This document shows positions 35,248 to 40,828 of a stretch of DNA of 40,828 nt, one piece after another (positions within the stretch are counted from its first letter, which is position 1; each line of letters starts with the position of its first letter). Position numbers and translations under genes: made by a program. The stretch covers positions 1 to 40,828 of the forward strand of contig NZ_JAKZLF010000039.1 in assembly GCF_022808855.1 (NCBI RefSeq), given 5' to 3'. The notes beneath the pieces are model-generated. The model saw nothing but the letters and a program-made list of their open reading frames with translations, did not search any database and was not told the origin of the DNA. The stretch comes from Anaeromyxobacter soli (GTDB taxonomy: Bacteria > Myxococcota > Myxococcia > Myxococcales > Anaeromyxobacteraceae).

Positions 35248-37044
35248 ATGGACCGGAGACTTTCGATCGAGCGGTTCCCGGAGCGGACGCTGCCGCGGCT
35301 CATGGTCGCCGCCGCCCGTCGCGTCCCCGGGAAGGTCTTCATCCGGTACCTCGATCCCACGAGGCCCGACGAACCCCCGCGCGTCCTCACCTTCGGCGAC
35401 TTCGCCGCCGGCGCGGGCCGCGCCGCCGCGTTCCTCCGCGACGCGGGGGTGGGCCCGGGCACGCGCGTCCTCCTCCTCGCAGAGAACTCGCCCGAGTGGC
35501 AGATGCTCGCCCTCGGGGCCCAGGCCCTCCGCGCCGAGCCCGCGACGCTGTTCGCGAGCCTCGCGCCCGAGCCGGTGCAGGGGATCGCGCGCCGCGTGCG
35601 GCCGCGCATCGCGTTCGTCGGCTCGGCGGCGCTCTGGGCCAAGCTCGCCCCCATCGCCGCCGAGCTCGCGGCCGCGGGGCTCGCGGCCATCGTCTCGGCC
35701 GAGCCGCTCGCGCCGGCCTCCGTGCCGGCGGGCGTCCGCACGGCGACGGTGGCGGAGGTGTTCGCGGGCGAGGGCCTCGACCTCGACGCGCTCGAGGCGC
35801 TCGCCCGCGCCGCGGGCGAGGAGGACCCGTTCCTCCTCCTCTTCACGAGCGGTACGACCGGGCGGCCGAAGGGCGTCCGCCTCGCGCAGCGCGCCATCGT
35901 GCACGCCATCGAGGGCGGTCACGTCGCCGTCGGCCGCACGCGGGAGGACGTCGGGCTCCACTTCCTCCCGTTCGCGCACGTCGCCGGGCACGATCAGTTC
36001 GCCCTCGCGCTGGCGGAGACGCACGGCCTCGTCATGCTCTCGCGCCGCGAGGACCTCGAGCGCGGGCTGGCGCTCGGCCCGACCTATCTGTTCTCCGTGC
36101 CGCTCGTCTACGAGCGGATCCGCGGGGCCGTCGAGGCGAAGCTCGCGGCGCTCCCCGGTCCGCTGCGCGCGCTCGCGAACGCGTCGCTCGCCGCCGCGGC
36201 GCGGGTCCGCGTCGACGGCGGGCGCTCGGCGCGCGATCGCGCGCTCACCCGGCTCGCCGACCGGCTCGTGGGGAGGGCGGTGCGCGCGAAGCTCGGCGGC
36301 CGGGTGCGCGGCCTCTTCTCCGGGGGTGCCCCCGCGGCGCCCGCCCTGTTCCGCTTCTTCGAGGCGCTCGGGATGCCGTTCGTAGAGCTGTACGGCATGA
36401 GCGAGACGGCCGGGCTCATCTCCTCGAACCTGTTCTCCGGCGGGCGCCGCGCGGGGAGCGCCGGCGTCGTCACGCCCGACCACGAGCTCCGCTTCTCGCC
36501 CGAGGGCGAGCTGCTCCTCCGGGGCCCGCTCCTCCTCACCGGCTACCTCGAGCGCGAGGACGAGCAGGGCGCGTACACCGAGGACGGCTTCTTCCGCACC
36601 GGCGACATCGGCCAGCTCGACGCGGAGGGGCTGCTCCGCATCGAGGGGCGCAAGAAGGACCTGATGGTGCTCTCGACCGGCAAGAAGGTGACGCCCGAGC
36701 CCATCGAGCTGGCCATCGCGTCGGCCGCGCCGTTCCAGGGGGCGATGCTGCTCGGGGAGGGGCGGCCGTTCGTGGCCGCGGCGGTGTTCGTCGCGGCGGA
36801 GGAGCTCGCGCGGATCGCGGCGGCAGGGAAGGACGCGGCCCAGGAGCTGCTCCCGCGCGCCCGCGCCGCGCTCGGCGCGTTCAGCGACTACGAGAAGCCG
36901 AAGCGGCTCGTGGTGATCCCCGGCTCGCCGCAGGATCACCCGGCGCTCATCACGCCCACGCTCAAGCTGAAGCGGGACGCGCTCGTCGCGTTCCTCGGCT
37001 CGACGGTGACGGACCTCTACGCGGCTCCAACGGGCAGCGCGTGA
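35248..37044 (+). CDS. Long-chain acyl-CoA synthetase (AMP-binding family)
   Basis: 598 aa from ATG 35248 (GGGAG about 11 bases upstream); an earlier in-frame ATG at 35194 would add 18 poorly conserved residues. Activates fatty acids through an acyl-AMP to acyl-CoA. The ATP loop FTSGTTGRPKG is at residues 199-209, then YGMSETAG, GDIGQLDAEGLLRIEGRKKDLM and the C-terminal Lys in PTLKLKRD. Length and layout match the long-chain ACSL/FadD15-like group. No signal peptide or transmembrane segment. A thiolase/CoA-transferase operon nearby also handles acyl-CoA. Confidence 0.92.
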   Translation: MDRRLSIERFPERTLPRLMVAAARRVPGKVFIRYLDPTRPDEPPRVLTFGDFAAGAGRAAAFLRDAGVGPGTRVLLLAENSPEWQMLALGAQALRAEPATLFASLAPEPVQGIARRVRPRIAFVGSAALWAKLAPIAAELAAAGLAAIVSAEPLAPASVPAGVRTATVAEVFAGEGLDLDALEALARAAGEEDPFLLLFTSGTTGRPKGVRLAQRAIVHAIEGGHVAVGRTREDVGLHFLPFAHVAGHDQFALALAETHGLVMLSRREDLERGLALGPTYLFSVPLVYERIRGAVEAKLAALPGPLRALANASLAAAARVRVDGGRSARDRALTRLADRLVGRAVRAKLGGRVRGLFSGGAPAAPALFRFFEALGMPFVELYGMSETAGLISSNLFSGGRRAGSAGVVTPDHELRFSPEGELLLRGPLLLTGYLEREDEQGAYTEDGFFRTGDIGQLDAEGLLRIEGRKKDLMVLSTGKKVTPEPIELAIASAAPFQGAMLLGEGRPFVAAAVFVAAEELARIAAAGKDAAQELLPRARAALGAFSDYEKPKRLVVIPGSPQDHPALITPTLKLKRDALVAFLGSTVTDLYAAPTGSA

Positions 37045-37050
37045 GCGACG

Positions 37051-37089
37051 GGGGCTGATTCGCGCGGCACCTCCGGCGTCGCGAGCCCC
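37051..37089. terminator. Interrupted hairpin between convergent acyl-CoA ligase and M48 genes
   Basis: GGGGCT/AGCCCC (37051-37056, 37084-37089), then CGCG/CGCG (37061-37064, 37080-37083) and CGG/CCG inside. A four-base bulge interrupts the stem; no T-tract. Confidence 0.25.
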
Positions 37090-37122
37090 GATCCGTCCGT
37101 TCAGGCCAGGCGTCCTCGCGAG

Positions 37123-38400
37123 TCACCCCGCCGCGGGCGCCGCCGCCTGCCGCTCGGCGGCGGCGGCCCGCTCTATCGCCGCGAGCCGCTCCACGAGCAC
37201 CGGGTGGCTGTAGTGCCACGCGCTGTACCAGGGGTGCGGGTGGAGGTTCGAGAGGTTCTCGCCGTTGAGGCGCACGAGCGCGGTCTCGAGCGCCTCCGGC
37301 GCGCCGGCGAGGCGCACCGCGTACCGGTCGGCCTCGTACTCGTGCCGGCGCGAGAGCCGCGCCGCGAGGGGCGAGAGCCAGAACACGAACGCGCCGCCCC
37401 CGAGCGACACGAGCGCCAGGGCGGCGTGCAGGCTCGGGCCCTCGAAGCCGAACGCGGCGTAGAGCGGCGGCCAGGGCACGAGGCGCGAGAGCGCGAACAG
37501 CAGGAGGAGGGTGCCTGCCGCGGAGAGCGCGAGCCGGCGCTGCACGTGGTGCGCGCGGTAGTGGCCGATCTCGTGGGCGAGCACGCTCGCCGCCTCGTCC
37601 ACGCTCATCTTCTCGACGAGCGTGTCGAACAGCACGATGCGGGGACGGAAGATCCCGGTGAAGTAGGCGTTCGAGTGGCCCGAGCGCCGCGACGCGTCCA
37701 TCACGTACAGCCCGCGGTGGGCGAACCCGGCCTCGCGCGCGAGCGCCTCGACGCGCGCGCGCAGCGGCCCGTCCGGCAAGGGCTGGAAGCGGTTGAAGAT
37801 GGGGGCGATGATCGACGGGTACAGCCACAGCAGGACGAGCTGGATCGCCACGTAGAAGGCGAAGAGCCAGACCCACCAGAGCGCGCCGGTGAAGCGCATG
37901 AACCCGTAGGTCGCGTAGAGGAGGGGGACGCCGAGCGCCGCCTGGAGGGCGAGCGCCTTCAGGCGGTCCACGAGCCAGAGGCGCAGGGTCGTGCGGTTGA
38001 AGCCGAAGCGCGCCTCGAGCACGAAGGTGTGGAAGAGCGCGAACGGGAGCGCGGCCGCGGAGAACGCGAGGCTCAGCGCGACCAGGAAGGCGGCGAACCG
38101 GTGCGCGCCCTCGAGCCCCGCCGCCGCGAGCCCCGCGTCGAGCGTGGGGAGCACGCCGGAGAGCAGGATCGCGAGCGTGAGCGCGGTGGAGAACGCCCCG
38201 TGCGCGAGCGCGAAGCGACCGTTCGCGAGCGTGTAGGCGCGGCTCCGCTCGGCCGTCGCCTCGTCGACGCGGCCGGAGAGAGGCCCCGGCACCCCGCGCG
38301 CGCGGGCGACGTGGCGCAGGTTGAGCAGGAGGAGACCGGTCTCGACCGCGTACTGGATGGCGAAGAGGACGAGGAAGACGGGCAGGACCCACGAGGTCAT
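37123..38400 (-). CDS. M48 (Ste24-like) zinc membrane endopeptidase
   Basis: 425 aa from ATG 38400. The order of features matches CAAX prenyl protease 1/Ste24: several N-terminal helices, a long central FGFNRTTLRLWLVDRLKAL block, FNRFQPLPDGPLRARVEALA, DASRRSGHSNAYFTG, then the zinc motif HEIGH (His276, Glu277, His280) and the third ligand in HEYEADRYAV. Two helices lie between the zinc sites. In bacteria it is expected to act in membrane protein quality control or peptide processing. It starts 40 bases from the divergent next gene. Confidence 0.93.
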   Translation of the reverse strand: MTSWVLPVFLVLFAIQYAVETGLLLLNLRHVARARGVPGPLSGRVDEATAERSRAYTLANGRFALAHGAFSTALTLAILLSGVLPTLDAGLAAAGLEGAHRFAAFLVALSLAFSAAALPFALFHTFVLEARFGFNRTTLRLWLVDRLKALALQAALGVPLLYATYGFMRFTGALWWVWLFAFYVAIQLVLLWLYPSIIAPIFNRFQPLPDGPLRARVEALAREAGFAHRGLYVMDASRRSGHSNAYFTGIFRPRIVLFDTLVEKMSVDEAASVLAHEIGHYRAHHVQRRLALSAAGTLLLLFALSRLVPWPPLYAAFGFEGPSLHAALALVSLGGGAFVFWLSPLAARLSRRHEYEADRYAVRLAGAPEALETALVRLNGENLSNLHPHPWYSAWHYSHPVLVERLAAIERAAAAERQAAAPAAG

Positions 38401-38440
38401 CGAGGGTGGTGATACCGCGGCCGCGCGGGCGGCGCACCGC

Positions 38441-39082
38441 GTGTTCCTCCTCTCCCCCGCGAACAGCGGGGGCGAGCGCATGGCGCTCGTCCTCTCCCCG
38501 CGCGCCCGCTTCGCCCTCGCGCACGCGGTCCAGGGCGACGGCGCGCCCCTGGGGGAGGTCTTCGCCTTCGCGAGCGGCCTCTACTTCCGGGGCAAGCTCG
38601 CCTATGCGCGTGCGTTCGGACGTCCGCCGCGGGACGTCCCGGGCGCGCTCGTGATCGCCCCGGGGGCGGGCCTCGTGCCGGTGGACGCCACGATCCGGGC
38701 GGCGGAGCTGCGCGCCTTCGCCGCGGTGCCGGTGGACGCCGGGGACGCGCGCTTCCGCGCCCCGCTCGAGCGCGACGCGCGGCTCCTCGGCGAGCGGCTC
38801 GGGCCCGAGGGCGAGGTGGTGCTGCTCGGCAGCATCGCGAGCCCCAAGTACGTCGAGCCGCTGCTCGCCATCCTCGGCCGCCGCCTGCTGTTCCCGCAGG
38901 ACTTCGTCGGCCGGGGCGACATGAGCCGCGGCGGGCTCATGCTGCGGGCCGTGCGCGCGGGCGAGGAGCTCGCCTACGCGCCGGTGGACGGCGCCGTGCG
39001 CCGCGGGGCGCGCCCGCCCCGGCTGCCGCGCCTGCCGAGAGCCCCCGCGGGATCCGGCGACGAGCCGGCCGGCTCCGGTTAG
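38441..39082 (+). CDS. Conserved-looking protein of unknown function
   Basis: 213 aa from GTG 38441; ATG 38480 is an alternative that would drop FLLSPANSGGER, which looks like a real N-terminal strand and glycine loop. The sequence is soluble alpha/beta: FLLSPANSGG, APLGEVFAFASGLYFRGKLAYARAF, ALVIAPGAGLVPVDATI, VVLLGSIASPKYVEPLLAIL and FPQDFVGRGDMSRGGLMLRAV. The pattern VLLGSIAS(P/T)KY near residue 130 may be a nucleotide or substrate loop. I do not recognise the family. The C-terminus is Pro/Arg/Gly-rich. It precedes the CoxE-like gene by ten bases. Confidence 0.75.
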   Translation: MFLLSPANSGGERMALVLSPRARFALAHAVQGDGAPLGEVFAFASGLYFRGKLAYARAFGRPPRDVPGALVIAPGAGLVPVDATIRAAELRAFAAVPVDAGDARFRAPLERDARLLGERLGPEGEVVLLGSIASPKYVEPLLAILGRRLLFPQDFVGRGDMSRGGLMLRAVRAGEELAYAPVDGAVRRGARPPRLPRLPRAPAGSGDEPAGSG

Positions 39083-39085
39083 GAT
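39057..39085 (+). promoter_or_regulatory. Putative promoter of the CoxE-like gene
   Basis: GCGACG (39057-39062), 17 bases, TAGGAT (39080-39085). Seven bases on is 39092, one base before GTG 39093. The -10 box overlaps the stop codon of the upstream gene. The -35 is weak. Confidence 0.35.
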
Positions 39086-39092
39086 CGGCCGC

Positions 39093-40496
39093 GTGTACGC
39101 GCGCGTCGCCGAGTTCGCGGGGCTGCTCCGCACGAACGGGGTGCGGGTCTCGCCCGCCGAGGTCGCCGACGCAGTCGAGGCCGCGGCGCTCGTGGGTGCC
39201 TCGGAGCGCGGGAGCTTCCGCGCGGCGCTCCGCGCGACCCTCGTGAAGCGCTCCCGCGACGTGCCGGTCTTCGACGGGCTCTTCGATCTCTACTTCTCGG
39301 CGCTCGGGGGCGCGCTCGGGGGGCTCGAGCGCGGCGTCGTGGGCGAGCTCGACGCGCAGGGGCTGCTCGAGGGGGACGACCTCGAGCTCGTCGCGCGGAC
39401 CATGGAGGAGCTCCTCCGCGGCATGAGCCCGCTCGCGCGCGCCGCGCTGGGCGGCGACCCGGCGCTGCTCGCGCGCCTCCTGCGCGGGGCGGCGCTGCAG
39501 GTCGACTTCGGCGCGTTCGCGAGCGCCGGCGCGGCCGGGTTCCAGGCGCGGCGGCTCCTCGCGGCGGCGGGCGGCGGCGCGCTCGAGGACGACGCGGCCG
39601 CGCTGGAGCGCGCGCTGCGGGAGCGCGGGCTCGGGGCGGGCGCGCGCCAGCTCGTCACCGCCACGCTGGAGTCGGCGCTCCGCAAGGTGGAGGAGGCGGC
39701 CCGTCGCTGGGCGGAGCTGGAGGGGCGGGCGCGCACGCTGCGAGCCGGCCCACTCCCGGGGGGGCTCGCGCCGGTCTCGCGGGAGGAGGCGGCGCGTGTG
39801 GAGCTCGCGGTGCGCCGGCTCGCGGAGCGGCTGCGCGCGCGGCTCGTCCGGCGAGAGCGCTCGCGGAGGCGCGGCGCGCTCGCTGTGCGCAGGACGCTCA
39901 GGCGGAACCTGGCGCTCGGGGGAGTGCCGGCCCGGCTGGTGTTCCGCCACCGGCGGCGGGAGCGACCGGAGGTCGTGGTGCTGTGCGACGTGTCCGAGTC
40001 GGTCCGGCACGTCACCCGGCTCATGCTGCTCTTCCTCTACACGCTGCAGAGCCTCTTCACGCGGGTGCGGACGTTCGTGTTCGTCTCCGACCTCGCCGAG
40101 GTGACGGAGCGGCTGCGCGCGGAGCGGGACCCGACCCGCGCGGCGCAGCTCGCCGTCGCGGCGCGCGCGGTGAGCCTCTCCGCGAACTCCAACTACGGCC
40201 GCGCGCTCAAGGCCTTTCACGACGACTTCCGGGGGGCGGTCACCCGGCGCACCACCGTGATCGTCATCGGCGACGGGCGGAACAACTACAACGCGCCGGA
40301 GGCGTGGGTCCTCGACGAGCTCCGGCGGCGCGCGCGCCGCCTGCTCTGGATCTGCCCGGAGCCGCGCATGGCGTGGGGCATGGGCGACAGCGAGATGCCC
40401 CTCTATGCCCCGCGCTGCACGCGGGTGGCCACCCTGAGCTCGCTCGAGGAGCTCGAGGGGATCGCCGACGCGCTCGTGCCCGGGGGCGGCGGGTGA
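39093..40496 (+). CDS. CoxE-like VWA-domain protein
   Basis: 467 aa from GTG 39093. The N-terminal 290 residues are helical and charged (VSPAEVADAVEAAALV; KRSRDVPVFDGLFDLYF), as in CoxE/YehP-type proteins. The C-terminal von Willebrand A domain has a complete metal-binding site: DVSES at Asp299-Ser303, the Ser/Thr loop near SANSNYGRAL, and GDGRNNY at Asp394. Such proteins usually work with a MoxR AAA+ ATPase as a metal-insertion or maturation chaperone; no MoxR gene is in this window. Its stop overlaps the next gene's GTG (GTGA). A member of the carbon-monoxide-dehydrogenase-accessory class, target unknown. Confidence 0.88.
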   Translation: MYARVAEFAGLLRTNGVRVSPAEVADAVEAAALVGASERGSFRAALRATLVKRSRDVPVFDGLFDLYFSALGGALGGLERGVVGELDAQGLLEGDDLELVARTMEELLRGMSPLARAALGGDPALLARLLRGAALQVDFGAFASAGAAGFQARRLLAAAGGGALEDDAAALERALRERGLGAGARQLVTATLESALRKVEEAARRWAELEGRARTLRAGPLPGGLAPVSREEAARVELAVRRLAERLRARLVRRERSRRRGALAVRRTLRRNLALGGVPARLVFRHRRRERPEVVVLCDVSESVRHVTRLMLLFLYTLQSLFTRVRTFVFVSDLAEVTERLRAERDPTRAAQLAVAARAVSLSANSNYGRALKAFHDDFRGAVTRRTTVIVIGDGRNNYNAPEAWVLDELRRRARRLLWICPEPRMAWGMGDSEMPLYAPRCTRVATLSSLEELEGIADALVPGGGG

Positions 40497-40828
40497 GCGC
40501 GCGCGGCGGCGTGCCGGGGTCGCGCGAGGCGCGCGCGCGCGAGCGGCGCTGGCTGGCCCTCGCGGTCGCCGTCTCCGCGATTCTCCACGCCGCCCTCCTC
40601 GCTGCGATGCGGGCCGGGCCGCTCGCGCCGCCGCCGGAGGAGCCCCTCACGGTCTCGCTCGTGGAGATCGAGCCCGGCGCGCGCGGCGAGGCCGCGGGCT
40701 CCGCCGCGGAAGGGCGGGCGGAGCGCGGCCGGCGGGCGGGCGAGGGCGCTTCTCCGGCTCCGGCGCCACGCGAGCGGGCCCCGGCGGCGGCCCTCGCCCC
40801 GGGCGCGGAGGCGGGAGCGCGCGAGCGC
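40493..40828 (+). CDS. TonB-like protein, N-terminal part (runs out of window)
   Basis: 112 codons visible from GTG 40493, which overlaps the CoxE-like stop by four bases. The start is cytosolic and Arg-rich (REARARERR), followed by one hydrophobic helix (LALAVAVSAILHAALLAAM, about 22-40), then APPPEEPLTVSLVEIEPG and a Pro/Ala/Glu/Arg-rich linker. This N-terminal design (short basic head, one helix, P-x-x-V-x-L/V-E, Pro-rich linker) is that of TonB/energy-transducer proteins; the deciding C-terminal domain lies beyond the window end. Another Pro-rich membrane anchor cannot be excluded. Confidence 0.65.
   Translation, partial: MSARGGVPGSREARARERRWLALAVAVSAILHAALLAAMRAGPLAPPPEEPLTVSLVEIEPGARGEAAGSAAEGRAERGRRAGEGASPAPAPRERAPAAALAPGAEAGARER

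Overview
The window is very GC-rich bacterial chromosome with strong G/C at third codon positions. Gene content points to the Myxococcota: a FrzS-like pseudo-receiver/coiled-coil protein, an Ala/Lys-rich histone-H1-like tail, a delta-type PilZ protein and a long Pro/Ala-rich disordered protein. Anaeromyxobacter or a close relative is my best guess, by inference only. Almost all of it is housekeeping or conserved-core DNA. I see no prophage, transposase, CRISPR array, rRNA or tRNA gene.

Layout. 1-6.8 kb (+): the 3' end of a Pro-rich protein, then valS, which reads in frame into a histone-H1-like domain, then nadC, birA and coaX (NAD, biotin and CoA cofactor genes). 6.8-11.4 kb (+): a TPR-like protein, a HEAT-like protein, the lipid II flippase murJ, two small DUF883-like membrane proteins and a STAS protein. 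11.4-14.5 kb (-): an ECF sigma factor and its zinc-binding anti-sigma factor, an intrinsic terminator, then the FrzS-like gene. 14.9-17.4 kb (+): a radical SAM protein translationally coupled to an RlmI-like methyltransferase. 17.5-19.7 kb (-): an alpha/beta-hydrolase-like protein and a hybrid histidine kinase. 19.9-23.9 kb: a small secreted protein (+), a CPBP protease (-), coaBC (+) and a zinc phospholipase C-like protein (-). 24.0-27.8 kb (+): family 4 uracil-DNA glycosylase, an nfeD/slipin pair and a DUF2807 protein. 27.8-29.8 kb (-): a REP-like palindrome pair, a small secreted Cys-containing protein and an isoaspartyl peptidase. 29.9-33.3 kb (+): thiolase plus both 3-oxoacid CoA-transferase subunits (acetoacetate/acetoacetyl-CoA metabolism), then a SAM hydroxide adenosyltransferase. 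33.4-37.0 kb (+): PilZ, an RlmD/TrmA-like methyltransferase and an acyl-CoA ligase. 37.1-40.8 kb: an M48 protease (-), then a protein of unknown function, a CoxE-like VWA protein and the start of a TonB-like protein (+).

Points that stand out. (1) valS has no stop codon before the downstream histone-like segment, yet that segment has its own strong Shine-Dalgarno and ATG. (2) Several unrelated genes have a sigma70-type -10 box placed so that transcription should begin at, or within a few bases of, the start codon (coaX, coaBC, PilZ, the CoxE-like gene, the phospholipase-like gene, the peptidase), which suggests leaderless or near-leaderless mRNAs. (3) Several signalling or catalytic domains lack their usual key residue: the FrzS-like receiver (Cys for Asp), the STAS protein (Phe for Ser), the kinase's N-terminal domain (Glu for Asp) and CoaC (Asp for Cys). 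(4) The terminator of the sigma/anti-sigma operon encloses the -10 box of the next gene.
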